In this document: piece by piece, positions 14,656 through 23,399 of the stretch
How positions within the stretch are numbered: the first letter of the stretch is position 1
Layout of the letters: every line of letters begins with the position of its first letter
Virus record (IMG/VR): IMGVR_UViG_3300025073_000042
Location: 1-64,000 of that record
Reading direction: 5' to 3' (one strand)
DNA from: a virus
Length of the DNA: 64,000 nt
Notes under the pieces: generated by a model
Seen by the model: only the letters and a program-made list of their open reading frames with translations
Database searches by the model: none
Told to the model about the DNA's origin: nothing
Made by a program: the position numbers and the translations under genes

Positions 14656-16405
14656 GCTCCGCCCCGCCGTCTACCAGTCCGACGGCTGGGAATCCGCCGT
14701 CGCCAGACTCCTGCGGCCCGACCCCGACTCCCCCACGGGTGTCTGCGACATCCCGAGCGTCGAGCAGTTCATCGCCGACCCCTTCTACTTGGGCGATCTC
14801 GTCGAGCCCGTCCCCGCCCAGGTCGACGTGCTCAAGACCATCTTCGACCCCGCCGCCTTGACCTACAACGAGGTCGGCCTCGCCTGCGGACTCGGCTGGG
14901 GCAAGGGCACCGCCATCTCCATCGCCCTGCCCTACATGGTCTACCGCCTGCTCTGCCTCGCCGATCCATCCGCCTTCTACGGCCTCGCCCCCGGCTCGCG
15001 CATCGGCCTGATGAACTTCTCCGTCACCGCCACCCAGGCCAAGGAAGTCCTGTTCGAGGACGTGGCCGCCCGCATCGACGAGTCGCCAGCCTTTCAACGG
15101 CTCGGCTTTCGACGCGACAAGCGCGTCCGCTCCCGGATCGTCTGGCCCGAAGCCGGTATCGCCATCGTGCCCGGCAACAGCCGCGCCACCTCCGGCCTCG
15201 GACGCAACATCCTCGCCGCCTGCGTGGACGAGTGCTCCTGGTTCCCCCGCGTCCTCTCCCGGCGCATCATCGCCGGCGAAGAGGAAGCCGGCGAGATCGA
15301 CGCCGCCCGCAGCCTCTCGGAAGCGATCCACGAGCGCACCCGCACGCGCGGGAACTCGCGCTGGAAACGCGACTCCATCGTCTTCAACATCTCCTCCCCG
15401 CGCTCGCAGGCCGACTGGATTCAGGAGCTGCGCCGGCAGGCCGAGGCCGGCGCGCCGAACATCCTGTACCTCAACAGCCCGACGTGGGAGGGCTACCCGG
15501 GCTTGATGCTCTGCGGGGAGGTTTTTCAGGACGAGGTGTGCGGCGCGGTCCCCATCGAGTTCCAGGAGGATTTCCGCCGCAACCCCGAACGCGCCCGCCG
15601 CAACTTGGGAGCCATCGCCCCCGAGCGATACAGCGGCTTCTTCGCCGACGCGGCGGCCGTCGAACGCTGCTTCGACCCCACACTCCCGAACTGCCTGGAG
15701 GCCATCGAGACCGACCGCGGAACCGTCCTGCATCGCGTAAAGCTCGACGCCCGCGGCAAGCCGAACGTGCCCTACTACATCCACGTGGACCTTGCCCTGC
15801 GGCGCGACGCCTGTGGTTTCGCCCTCTGCCACGGCGAGGGGAACAACGTCGTCTGCGACGGCTGGGCCCGCATCCGCGCCCGCGACTTCCACGAGAACGA
15901 GATCGACCTGGACGTGCCGGTTCGACTCATCACCGCCCTCAAGGCTCAGGGCTTCCAGGTCGCCGCCAGCTACGACGGCTACCAGTCGGCCCACAGCATT
16001 CAGATGCTGCGCCAAGCGCAGGTGCCCTGCAAGACCTACTCCGTCGATCGCGGCACCCAAGCCTACGACACCCTGCTCGACCTCGTGACCCAGGGCCGCC
16101 TCAAGCTCCCCGAGTGCGACGTGCTGCTCGCCGAGCTGCTGGGTCTGGAGTACGACCAGGCCAAGGGCAAGGTCGATCACAGCCTCTCCGGGAGCAAGGA
16201 TCTCGCAGACGCCCTCGCCGGTGCCGCGTTCCACGTCATCGCCTTGGGGATGCAGCGCGTCGAGACCGGCGCCTCCGCCTCGAAGATCAGCGCCCTGCCC
16301 GGGGGGCTCGACGAGCGTATCTCTGGACGCATGGCCGAGATCGAGCGCAAGGCCCAGGAGGCCTTCGAGCGGATGCAAGAGCGGCTCGGGCAGAAGGCGT
16401 CGTAG
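14648..16405 (+). CDS. terL: Terminase large subunit
   Basis: A 585-aa protein. The ATPase part has the Walker-A-like CGLGWGKGT near residue 80-88 and the Walker-B-like ACVDECSW near residue 190. The RNase H-type nuclease part has YYIHVDLALRRDACG near residue 375 and the late acidic KDLADALAGA. It pumps DNA into proheads and cuts it. The P-loop is a G-x-x-x-x-G-K-G/T variant. Size and context are typical. It overlaps the small subunit. Confidence 0.85.
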   Translation: MGRLRPAVYQSDGWESAVARLLRPDPDSPTGVCDIPSVEQFIADPFYLGDLVEPVPAQVDVLKTIFDPAALTYNEVGLACGLGWGKGTAISIALPYMVYRLLCLADPSAFYGLAPGSRIGLMNFSVTATQAKEVLFEDVAARIDESPAFQRLGFRRDKRVRSRIVWPEAGIAIVPGNSRATSGLGRNILAACVDECSWFPRVLSRRIIAGEEEAGEIDAARSLSEAIHERTRTRGNSRWKRDSIVFNISSPRSQADWIQELRRQAEAGAPNILYLNSPTWEGYPGLMLCGEVFQDEVCGAVPIEFQEDFRRNPERARRNLGAIAPERYSGFFADAAAVERCFDPTLPNCLEAIETDRGTVLHRVKLDARGKPNVPYYIHVDLALRRDACGFALCHGEGNNVVCDGWARIRARDFHENEIDLDVPVRLITALKAQGFQVAASYDGYQSAHSIQMLRQAQVPCKTYSVDRGTQAYDTLLDLVTQGRLKLPECDVLLAELLGLEYDQAKGKVDHSLSGSKDLADALAGAAFHVIALGMQRVETGASASKISALPGGLDERISGRMAEIERKAQEAFERMQERLGQKAS

Positions 16406-16417
16406 CAGCCGTGCCAG

Positions 16418-16449
16418 AAAGCCCCAAGAATGCGCGTTTGTTGGGCTTT
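16418..16449 (+). terminator. Hairpin after terL, weak terminator
   Basis: AAAGCCC (16418-16424) pairs with GGGCTTT (16443-16449), extended by AA/TT with one bulged C. No clear U-tract follows, so termination would be weak. Confidence 0.4.
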
Positions 16450-16513
16450 GCAGTCAAGCAGTCAAGCACACAAGCAGTCAAGCACACAAGCAGTCAAGCA
16501 CACAAGCAGTCAA
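16450..16513 (+). repeat. Eight tandem 8-bp units (GCAGTCAA / GCACACAA)
   Basis: Eight contiguous 8-mers follow the order T T C T C T C T, where T is GCAGTCAA and C is GCACACAA, making a 16-bp superunit repeated three times. They lie between the terL hairpin and the ribosome site of the next gene. Confidence 0.9.
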
Positions 16514-16531
16514 CAGAGAGGATCCACCCCC

Positions 16532-16957
16532 ATGCGACCCCTGCACATCTACATCGCCGGCCCCTACACTGCTCCGACTCCCGACGAGGTCGAAGCCAAC
16601 GTCATGGCTGCCGACCTCATCGCCCGTGAGTTGGCGGCCAAAGGGCACTTCCCGTTCTGCCCACATCGGCAATCGCACGGCTGGGAGCGCGACGGCCGCT
16701 TCGGCTACGAGGACTACCTGCGGATCGACCTCGCGTGGCTTGGACGCTGCGATGCGCTGTTCCTGGTGGGCCGGTCGCCAGGCGCAGATCGCGAGGTTAC
16801 GGAAGCCGAACGCCTTGGGCTGGCTGTCTGGACCCGGATCGAGGACGTGCCGCCGGCAGACGAAGAGCATGAGCCGTTGTTCGACTTGATGGAGGCAACG
16901 GCCAGCCGAATGCTGGCCTACGACGATGCTATGGCTCGTGAACATATCTTAGACTGA
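16532..16957 (+). CDS. DUF4406 / nucleoside 2-deoxyribosyltransferase-like protein
   Basis: A 141-aa protein starting LHIYIAGPYTA, with PFCPHRQSH, YEDYLRIDLAWLGRCDALFL and GADREVTEAERLGL. This is the pattern of the DUF4406 branch of the nucleoside deoxyribosyltransferase-like Rossmann fold. Such proteins may act on free nucleotides or nucleosides. The AGAGAGG ribosome site directly follows the tandem repeat. Confidence 0.7.
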   Translation: MRPLHIYIAGPYTAPTPDEVEANVMAADLIARELAAKGHFPFCPHRQSHGWERDGRFGYEDYLRIDLAWLGRCDALFLVGRSPGADREVTEAERLGLAVWTRIEDVPPADEEHEPLFDLMEATASRMLAYDDAMAREHILD

Positions 16958-17074
16958 CCATGCGCGAGGCGTCTGTGATGCCGCCAGCGGGTTCGCTGAA
17001 GCCTCATTGAGCCTTGAAGTGGGGCAAGGAGGCCAAGGCGAGGTTCCAGGCCCGTAGAATGCCCCACAGACGCC

Positions 17075-17103
17075 TTGACGCGCGGGGCGGGATGTGGTAG
17101 GGT
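17075..17103 (+). promoter_or_regulatory. Promoter TTGACG-17-TAGGGT
   Basis: -35 at 17075-17080, -10 at 17098-17103, spacing 17. No gene follows directly; the RNA would run into the motif-rich gap. Confidence 0.5.
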
Positions 17104-17562
17104 GATGGGCGATGGTCGGCGCAGCACGGACGGACCCCCGCAGAGCCTGAAAGGACGCTCCAGACACTTCGCGAAAACCCCATAAAGCCCCAAACGACAG
17201 CCTTTCCTGAAGCAGAGGAAAAGCGAGGAAACCTCGCGGAAACCTCATTTTGCCCGTAGGATAGCCTGCCTGCCGCACAGCGCAGGCATTCCTCGGCTCT
17301 TTAGGCGGGCGCGCGGGCGCGCGATCACGCGCGACCCCCACACTTAGCGGAAACCTATCTGCCAACCAACCGCGAATACCCCAAAAGCCCGTCGTTGCAA
17401 CGAAAATGGCCTATATACATGAGGCGATTTTTGCGAAAACCAAGTTTTCTAGTTTGCCGCTACTGGTGTGGAATGCCGAGATTTGAACGCGGATCGGGTT
17501 TTCGTCATGGCGCCCGACTGTGGAGCCGTGCCACCAGCGCCCATCGGGGGTCATCGAACCGC

Positions 17563-17591
17563 TTGACGGCGCGTTGCCAGTGTGGTAGGAT
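17563..17591 (+). promoter_or_regulatory. Promoter TTGACG-17-TAGGAT
   Basis: -35 at 17563-17568, -10 at 17586-17591, spacing 17. It should drive 17781-19138 through a ~180-base leader. Confidence 0.7.
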
Positions 17592-17597
17592 GGTCGG

Positions 17598-17780
17598 CGA
17601 ACCCTCGCACGGGTCACACGCAGTACGTCGCTCGCGTCGTTGCCGGAGAATCGATGAAGCTGTTCGTAGCCACCCAGCCGCGGCGCGGTGGTTTTCGATC
17701 TTCGGATGAGTCGTTCCCCGGCCGTGGCTCCATGCCACGCGCCGGGGAGCGGCGGGCGACGAACAGGGAGGAGCCTTGCC
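17598..17780 (+). promoter_or_regulatory. Structured leader of the 17781 operon
   Basis: A 13-bp stem is visible: TCCCCGGC (17715-17722) with GCCGGGGA (17741-17748), continued by CGTGG/CCACG with one bulged C. A second hairpin pairs AGCCACC with GGTGGTT near 17669-17693. The strong ribosome site GGGAGGAG sits at 17767. Confidence 0.5.
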
Positions 17781-17978
17781 ATGATCGACGCGCGGCTGTT
17801 GCCGGCTGACGTGATAGCGCAGATGCAGGCGACGGTTAGTGCCTGCGGGATCGCCTTTTCCGGGTCGGACGAGGAGCCGAACTCGGTGGAGGTTGTGTGC
17901 AACGCGGCGACCGAGGCGGCGGCCGAGGTGTTGAAGCTCTACGCGCAGGCGTGGCTCGATCACCTGCGGGGTGAGTGA
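17781..17978 (+). CDS. Hypothetical protein, 65 aa
   Basis: GGGAGGAGCC precedes ATG 17781. The product is a small helical protein (MIDARLLPADVIAQMQATV, ending LKLYAQAWLDHLRGE). It is the first gene behind the promoter at 17563. Family unknown. Confidence 0.5.
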   Translation: MIDARLLPADVIAQMQATVSACGIAFSGSDEEPNSVEVVCNAATEAAAEVLKLYAQAWLDHLRGE

Positions 17979-18418
17979 TGATCCGCCCCCTCCTCGCCGC
18001 GCTCGACCGCCTGATCTTCGTGCAGCCGCTCCTGGCCCGCGATGCCGAGGGCCGCTACGTCTCCCCCGCTGGCCGGGCGTACCGCGTGACCGTCGAGCCC
18101 CAGCCTGGCGCGGAGGCCGTGATCCTGGTTATGCTGCACGGCGCTCCCTGCGTGCCGAATACGTTTATCAACCACTTGCAGGTCCGTGTGGAGGCGAAGC
18201 CCGCCGCGATCGATGCGGCAATCCGCGAACTGCTGTCGCGGGCCGACGCGGCTGAGGCGCGGTTCACGGCGGTGAAGGCGCAGTTCGACTGGGAGGCGTT
18301 GACGACGCCGCCGCCCGAAGAAGAGCCTTTGCCCGCGGGTCTGCGCGAGGCGGTCCTATCTGGCTCGCCGTGGTCGGAGGAGCCGGCCGACTTCGAGACG
18401 GAAGCGAGAGAGGAGTGA
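17978..18418 (+). CDS. Hypothetical protein, 146 aa
   Basis: ATG 17978 overlaps the previous stop. It begins MIRPLLAALDRLIFVQPLLA, has a strand-rich middle (YRVTVEPQPGAEAVILVMLH) and an acidic, Pro-rich end. No family recognised. Confidence 0.5.
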   Translation: MIRPLLAALDRLIFVQPLLARDAEGRYVSPAGRAYRVTVEPQPGAEAVILVMLHGAPCVPNTFINHLQVRVEAKPAAIDAAIRELLSRADAAEARFTAVKAQFDWEALTTPPPEEEPLPAGLREAVLSGSPWSEEPADFETEAREE

Positions 18419-18424
18419 TTCCAG

Positions 18425-19138
18425 ATGGCGATGGAAGTCTGGTTCGAGGTCGCGTCCGGCGAAGTGCAGCAGCAGGCGCAGGCGCTCATCGCCGAGCACT
18501 ACGCGCACGCCTACGGCGAGCAGCACGTCACAGCCGTTTTCCGGCACGCCGCCTACAGCGATAAGGGCGTCTGCCAGGACTGGCAGGCGGGAGGCGTCCG
18601 GACCCTCGGCAAGTGGGTGAAGGTCTCCGAGCAGTGGAAATGCCTAATGGTCGAGCCTGCGCCGGACATCGTGATCCTGCTCAACTACGAGGCGTGGGAA
18701 GAACTGACCTCAGCCCAGCGCACGGCGCTGCTCGATCACGAGTTGTACCACGGCGTCCAGCGCGCCCACGACATCGGGGAGTTCGGGGAGATCCTCGAAC
18801 GGCGCGGCGACTACCTGAGCCACATCGCGCTACACTTGCCGGCCGACGCTGACCTGCCGCTGAGCGACCCGGAGACCGGCGAGCCTCTCGCGCACGACGA
18901 AGTCGCGGCGGAGCGGGCGCGTGCCGCAGAGCGCCTCGCCGCCGATCCGGCCTTCCGCCGGGCGGCCCGTGACCTCTGCCCGCAGGACGGGGACGGCATC
19001 GAGTCGGTGACGCTCAGCTCGCCGGGGCACGAGCCCGTCGTGCTGACCGGCGAGACGCGGAAGAAGCTCGATCCGATCTTCGACCGTCCAGACTTGGTGG
19101 CTGACGCCAAGCGCAAACTTGGACGGGGGGTCGCGTGA
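18425..19138 (+). CDS. Putative phage zinc metallopeptidase
   Basis: A 237-aa protein with LLDHELYHGVQ at about residues 100-110, an HExxH zinc motif preceded by W.ELTSAQRTAL. This pattern is shared with the 'putative metallopeptidase' family found near phage terminase and portal genes. FRHAAYSDKGV at the N-terminus also fits that group. The target is unknown; processing of virion or host proteins are both possible. Lies just before the portal gene. Confidence 0.7.
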   Translation: MAMEVWFEVASGEVQQQAQALIAEHYAHAYGEQHVTAVFRHAAYSDKGVCQDWQAGGVRTLGKWVKVSEQWKCLMVEPAPDIVILLNYEAWEELTSAQRTALLDHELYHGVQRAHDIGEFGEILERRGDYLSHIALHLPADADLPLSDPETGEPLAHDEVAAERARAAERLAADPAFRRAARDLCPQDGDGIESVTLSSPGHEPVVLTGETRKKLDPIFDRPDLVADAKRKLGRGVA

Positions 19139-19153
19139 ATAGCGAGTGATCTC

Positions 19154-19182
19154 TTGACAATCCGCGCCCTGCGTAGCACAAT
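19154..19182 (+). promoter_or_regulatory. Promoter TTGACA-17-CACAAT
   Basis: Perfect -35 at 19154-19159, -10 CACAAT at 19177-19182, spacing 17. It starts the portal operon with a ~25-base leader. Confidence 0.7.
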
Positions 19183-19213
19183 CCTCGCCGATCCCTCCCT
19201 GAGGTGACGGCCC

Positions 19214-21058
19214 GTGAAGACCGCCTTGCCGATCCCCCGCTCGCACACGCCGACCGTCGAGCTGCTGTCCAAGGCCGCGCCGAGGCGCCGGGCCTTCCCA
19301 AGCGACCAGCGCATCTCCGGCAGCCGTCAGGCGCGCGCGCCCTCTGAACTCTCGCACCTCGCGCAGACTGGCAACGCGATGGTGCAGAGCCGCTTGTTCA
19401 GGACGCGGCGCAACGATCCGGATGTGTACGGGATGCTGAGCCGGCTGCGCTCGCGGGTCCCCGAGCACCGCATCGTGGAGTCCGAGGGCTTCGAGGGAAA
19501 GGGCGACGATGCGACGCGCGAGGGGCTGCTGCGGCTGTTCCACCGGCCTGACGGACAGCATTCGTACCGCCAGCTTCTGTCGGTGAGCGTTGACCGGCTG
19601 AAGTGCATCGGTTCGGCGCACTGGTTGCTGCGCCGGGCCGAGGAGGTGCGCGAGCAGCTTGGGCAGCGGGTGGACGTGCTGGCGAAGGACCTGTTGGCCG
19701 AGTATCCCGGCCTGCCGACCGGCGTGCTGAGCGCGCTGTGCAACAGCTTTGCGCGGGAGCTGAGCAAGCAGGTCGAGACGCGCGGCGACTCGGACGTGGT
19801 GGGCTTCGAGGTCATGTACGGGTACGTCTGCCAGCATCCCAAGGACGAGACGAAGTACGTGCAGACCGTCGGGAGCGGGATGCGCGGCACGCAGGAGTTC
19901 GAGGCGCGCGACGTAGTGGAGTTCATCCGGCTGGACCCGGAGACAGGTCGGCCGCTGGGGGCGCTCGCGACGCTGGAGGCCTGGAGCGACGCTTCGATCT
20001 GGGCGTTCTTGCTGAATCGCGACTCCGCGCGGACCGGGGCGATGGCTGATCGCATGATCGCCATCGAGGGTTTGAGCGACGCAGAGCGTTCGCGCATCGA
20101 GGGTCTCATGCTGTACCGCGCGGACCCGACGCAGACGGACAAGGGTTTCATCCCGATGCTCTTGTCGCTGCAGGCGTCGTTCGAGGGGCGGGCCCCGGTG
20201 ATCCACGATGTCGAGCTGTCGAACAAGTCTCGTGATGCGGGTTGGATCGAGTGGGACCGAGACGTTCTCAAGAAGCGCAAGGGCGCGGTGACGGGGGTGC
20301 CCCTGCCGCTCGTGGACGAGTGGCAGACGGTGAACCGGGCGTCGCTCGACGCTTACTACCAGCTCTTGATCGACTTCGAGTGGTGGCCGCTGTTCTGCGA
20401 CCTGAACGACCCGATCAACGACCGCATCCTGCAGGACGAACTCGGCGTGCAGGACTGGATACACGAGTTCGTGGAGCCCGACCTACGGAGCAGCGAGGAG
20501 CGGTTTCGGCAGGACATGGAGCAGATGGGCGCGGGGCTGCGGACGCCCTACGCGATGATCGCCGACGAGGAGGGAGCGCCCGAAGCAGACCGGATTATCG
20601 CCGACCTCGATGCCCGTGGTCTGGACGGCGGCGTTTTGAAGCTCCCGTGGTTCAAGACCGGCAAGGGCTGGCAGCCGATCACGGAGGTCGTTGGCCGCAA
20701 GGGCGAGCCGCCGCCGACGGTCGGGGCGCAGGACCTCGCGCGACAGATGCAGGGGAAGCCGGGCCCGTCGCTCAACGATCCGAACGCCGAGCCCGACGAA
20801 GAGCAACCTCCGCCCGAACTTGAGAAGCAACTCGCGGCGCTTGACGCCTGGCAGACGGCGTGCAACGAAGCTCTGAGCAAGGGCCTTGATCCGGGCACGG
20901 CGTGGCCGGACGAGGTGAGCGTGTATGACATCGAGGAGCGCCACCTGCGTGATGTGGATGCACGGTTGACGGGCGCAGAAACGAAGCCCGAGGTGTCGGA
21001 CGCCTTCGCGCCGGCGCGGCGGGCGCTGCGCGACGGGCTGAAGGCGGTGACGGCATGA
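19214..21058 (+). CDS. Portal protein
   Basis: A 614-aa protein in the portal position after terL. Recognisable features are the N-terminal DPDVYGMLSRLRSRVPEHRI, EMYG-like and VVEFIRLDPETGRPLG regions. The helical segment SYRQLLSVSVDRLKCIGSAH and the long charged C-terminus also fit HK97-type/large portal proteins. Twelve copies form the DNA entry ring. GTG 19214 follows GAGGTGACGG and fits the promoter at 19154. Confidence 0.65.
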   Translation: MKTALPIPRSHTPTVELLSKAAPRRRAFPSDQRISGSRQARAPSELSHLAQTGNAMVQSRLFRTRRNDPDVYGMLSRLRSRVPEHRIVESEGFEGKGDDATREGLLRLFHRPDGQHSYRQLLSVSVDRLKCIGSAHWLLRRAEEVREQLGQRVDVLAKDLLAEYPGLPTGVLSALCNSFARELSKQVETRGDSDVVGFEVMYGYVCQHPKDETKYVQTVGSGMRGTQEFEARDVVEFIRLDPETGRPLGALATLEAWSDASIWAFLLNRDSARTGAMADRMIAIEGLSDAERSRIEGLMLYRADPTQTDKGFIPMLLSLQASFEGRAPVIHDVELSNKSRDAGWIEWDRDVLKKRKGAVTGVPLPLVDEWQTVNRASLDAYYQLLIDFEWWPLFCDLNDPINDRILQDELGVQDWIHEFVEPDLRSSEERFRQDMEQMGAGLRTPYAMIADEEGAPEADRIIADLDARGLDGGVLKLPWFKTGKGWQPITEVVGRKGEPPPTVGAQDLARQMQGKPGPSLNDPNAEPDEEQPPPELEKQLAALDAWQTACNEALSKGLDPGTAWPDEVSVYDIEERHLRDVDARLTGAETKPEVSDAFAPARRALRDGLKAVTA

Positions 21059-21252
21059 TGCTCAAACGCCGCCCAGGCGAGACGCGCGAAGCCTGGCAGG
21101 CGCGGGTCGCACGGCAGCGCGCGGACGACGTGAAGCCGGGGGACCTGGCGCAGGGCTACTACGACCTGACGACGCGCGTCGCAGCGCGGATGGTGCGCTT
21201 CGCGCGGCGGTTGGACCGCGAGCTACCGGCGCTGAAGCAGCCGGGGTCGTGA
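21055..21252 (+). CDS. Small basic protein, 65 aa
   Basis: ATG 21055 overlaps the portal stop; ATG 21058 is the next codon. The chain is basic and helical (RPGETREAWQARVARQRADD, then VAARMVRFARRLDREL). Unknown; possibly head-associated by position. Confidence 0.45.
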   Translation: MMLKRRPGETREAWQARVARQRADDVKPGDLAQGYYDLTTRVAARMVRFARRLDRELPALKQPGS

Positions 21253-21276
21253 ACGACGGATCACAGAGAGGAGCAC

Positions 21277-21657
21277 ATGACACCCCAACCCGACCCCGAC
21301 CCTCCCGAATTACTCGGCTCGATCACCGACCTTCGCGCCTCACGCGATCCGCTAACGCCCGAGGAACTGGAACTCCACGAGCTGCGCGAGTTGATCCGGC
21401 AGGCGTGCGCGAAGGGCCACGCGCAGACGGAGGCGATCCTGCAAGCCCTCGCTGAGGCGACGAACGCCTCGGTGCTGGTGGTGCGGCCGGTGGACTTCCA
21501 GGACGCCGAAGCCGCGACTCGCCTGCGCGACATGCTGGCGAAGGCGCTGGGCTGCGGGATCGTGCTGTTCCCCTCGCGGATGAACGAGGTCTTCATGCGG
21601 GCCGTAGAAGTGGCGCGCGCCGAGGTGCGCGAGGCAGCAGCCTCGAAAGTGAACTGA
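21277..21657 (+). CDS. Hypothetical protein, 126 aa
   Basis: CAGAGAGGAGCAC precedes ATG 21277. The middle is helical (LTPEELELHELRELIRQAC), followed by ASVLVVRPVDFQDAEAATRL. Unknown; located between portal and MuF-like genes. Confidence 0.5.
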   Translation: MTPQPDPDPPELLGSITDLRASRDPLTPEELELHELRELIRQACAKGHAQTEAILQALAEATNASVLVVRPVDFQDAEAATRLRDMLAKALGCGIVLFPSRMNEVFMRAVEVARAEVREAAASKVN

Positions 21658-21658
21658 C

Positions 21659-22576
21659 ATGCCCCGCGCCGTCCCCCTCCCCGGCCAGGGAACGCGCCGC
21701 GCCCTCGGCGCGGTGCAGCAGCGCGAGTTCCCCTGGCTGAACGCGGCGACCGAGAAGAAGCTGCGCGGGGCGACGACCCGCGAGCAGTGGATCGACCGGG
21801 TGGCGAACGCCACGAGCTACAACCAGCGGGACAGCGACGAGCTGGCCGAGCGCATCTTCAAGACCCGACTGCGCTGCTACGAGGATCGGGTGACGACCGA
21901 GCTGCGTCGGACGGGGGTCCTGAAGCCCGGCGACCGCTGGCGGCTCTCGCCGGATGCGAAGCTGCGCACGGAGCTGCTCGACGAGTCACATCAGCAGGTC
22001 GAGCGAATCTCGGCGACCTACGATCGCGACCGCGGCGCTTGGGCGAAGCGCATGAAGGGCCAGCGCGTCCGTCAGAACCGCTACGGCGTGGCGAAGGACT
22101 TCGACGAGTGGAACGAGAGGCGGGCGGCGTGGAAGGCGAAGCAGATCGAGGACACGGAGTCGATGCTCGCGGACATGCGGGCGGGCGATGACCTGTACTC
22201 GAAGAGCGGGATCGCGGACCCGAAGCGGGACAAGTCCTGGTACTGGCAGACGACGGCCAGCCGGGCGGGGGGCCTCGTGCGCAAGACGCGAGCGAGAGGC
22301 GCGGGGAGAGGCCGGAAGTCCGGCAAGACGAAGGCGGCGGAGGGCCCCTGCGCGAGGTGCCTGCGCGTCCAGGCAGGCAACCCGTATACCCGGAAGGCGC
22401 TGATCCAGCGGGCGAAGGACCTCGGCGCCATCGACCCCAAGCACTTCGTGATGCACCCGAACGAACGCTGCACGGTCCTCTTCAAGCCGGGCGGCCAGGC
22501 GCTGCGGACGAAGGCCAACCGGGCAAAGGCAGAGAAGTGGGCGGCGCGGTACGGCGAGATCGAGAGGGCGGCCTAA
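21659..22576 (+). CDS. MuF-like head morphogenesis protein
   Basis: A 305-aa basic protein. The C-terminal block has CARCLRVQAGNPYTRKALIQ and, later, FVMHPNERCTVLFKP. This matches the 'C..C...G..y.......G.....HP.cRC' end of MuF/SPP1 gp7-type proteins, which bind the portal and help shape the prohead. The position between portal and protease/capsid genes agrees. The N-terminal two-thirds is long charged helix. Confidence 0.6.
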   Translation: MPRAVPLPGQGTRRALGAVQQREFPWLNAATEKKLRGATTREQWIDRVANATSYNQRDSDELAERIFKTRLRCYEDRVTTELRRTGVLKPGDRWRLSPDAKLRTELLDESHQQVERISATYDRDRGAWAKRMKGQRVRQNRYGVAKDFDEWNERRAAWKAKQIEDTESMLADMRAGDDLYSKSGIADPKRDKSWYWQTTASRAGGLVRKTRARGAGRGRKSGKTKAAEGPCARCLRVQAGNPYTRKALIQRAKDLGAIDPKHFVMHPNERCTVLFKPGGQALRTKANRAKAEKWAARYGEIERAA

Positions 22577-22594
22577 CAGAGAGGAGCATCGAGC

Positions 22595-22885
22595 ATGTAC
22601 TGCCACTGCCTGGCCTGTCGCAAGCATCCGCGACACGGGGGCCTCAACAGCAAAGACGAAGACGAAGCGGTAGCGATGTACGTTCAGTGCTTTGATCGAA
22701 GCGAACATCCCGTCAAGCTCAGCGATGACGTCCGCAACCTTGTGTGCTATGGGGAAAGTGGCCCCCTGGTACACGGTCCTCGTGTGGATGCAGAGTTCAC
22801 CTGCGCTGCCTACGACGAATGCTCCGGCTGCCCGGTTTGCCAGCCGTTGCCGACGTGGGCGAAGGAGAGGTACGGGGAGCCATGA
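22595..22885 (+). CDS. Small Cys-motif protein, paralogue of 611-910
   Basis: A 96-aa protein starting MYCHCLACRKHPRHGG and ending in TCAAYDECSGCPVCQPLPTW, the same tail as the protein at 611-910. CAGAGAGGAGC precedes the start. It overlaps the next ATG. The shared tail is likely a small metal site; role unknown. Confidence 0.6.
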   Translation: MYCHCLACRKHPRHGGLNSKDEDEAVAMYVQCFDRSEHPVKLSDDVRNLVCYGESGPLVHGPRVDAEFTCAAYDECSGCPVCQPLPTWAKERYGEP

Positions 22886-23058
22886 CCCGCGAGCAGGCTG
22901 ACCAAAACATGCGTCGGATGATCCATCGGTCCCTTACGAATCCCGAGCGGCGTCCGCTCGTTATCGGACCAACAGCCGCCCGCGAGTTCGCTCGGCAATT
23001 CGGGAAGCTGCCGAGTGGGATAGTCGTTGCGCAGAGGGTACGGGAGGCGGCCCCATGA
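22882..23058 (+). CDS. Hypothetical protein, 58 aa
   Basis: It overlaps both neighbours by four bases. A basic, helical peptide (EQADQNMRRMIHRSLTNPER) with a C-terminal ARQFGKLPSGIVVAQRV stretch. Unknown. Confidence 0.45.
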   Translation: MTREQADQNMRRMIHRSLTNPERRPLVIGPTAAREFARQFGKLPSGIVVAQRVREAAP

Positions 23059-23399
23059 CCCGCATCCTCGTCCCCGACACCAAGCTCGCCGAGGCCGACC
23101 TCGCGCACATCGCCGACTGGCCGGCGGACCTCATCGACATCGACGCGACGGCGACCGTCCGGCGCGCTGACGGCGAACTGCGGACGGGGGTCGTCTGGTT
23201 CTACTCGGAGGACCGCGAGTGGTGCGTGGCTTTCACCTTAGAGCAGGTGCAGGCGCATCGCCTCCACGACCGCGGCTCGCCGCTCAACTTCCGCCGCCTC
23301 GTCGAAGCCGAGATCGAATCTTCCCGCCGCTCGCACATGCAGGGCGGCGCATGGGTGAGGCCGGGATGCAGCCCCAGGTCCACGATCCTCCAGCCGTGA
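23055..23399 (+). CDS. Hypothetical protein, 114 aa
   Basis: ATG 23055 overlaps the previous stop. Strand-rich N-terminus (MTRILVPDTKLAEADLAHIA, then VVWFYSEDREWCVAFTLEQV). The C-terminus overlaps the next gene by about 50 bases, so either its end or the next start may be misplaced. Unknown family. Confidence 0.45.
   Translation: MTRILVPDTKLAEADLAHIADWPADLIDIDATATVRRADGELRTGVVWFYSEDREWCVAFTLEQVQAHRLHDRGSPLNFRRLVEAEIESSRRSHMQGGAWVRPGCSPRSTILQP

Larger units (their letters stand above)
16958..17780 (+). promoter_or_regulatory. 823-base intergenic regulatory region
   Basis: No convincing gene lies here. It holds two promoters (17075-17103, 17563-17591) and a run of GCG(G/A)AAACC motifs (17171, 17236, 17347, 17433). 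It also has several hairpins, including GCGAGG-AAA-CCTCGC near 17223. A TTAGCGGAAACC..CCAACCAACCGCG block at 17345-17440 is copied at 50428-50525. A tRNA 3'-end-like stretch near 17464-17500 is discussed among rejected items. Confidence 0.6.

Noticed and set aside
14600-16378. 592-codon minus-strand frame opposite terL
   Set aside because: A shadow of terL caused by high GC; its composition is Gly/Ala/Val-rich with no motif and no promoter on that strand.
17464-17545. tRNA-like sequence on the minus strand (T-loop GTTCAAATC and ..ACCA end)
   Set aside because: The 3' end looks like a tRNA (acceptor strand, CCA, T-loop). However, the T-stem has a mismatch, no matching 5' acceptor strand lies at the right distance, and no anticodon arm can be drawn. 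It could be an attachment-site remnant, but without an integrase or second copy I do not call it.
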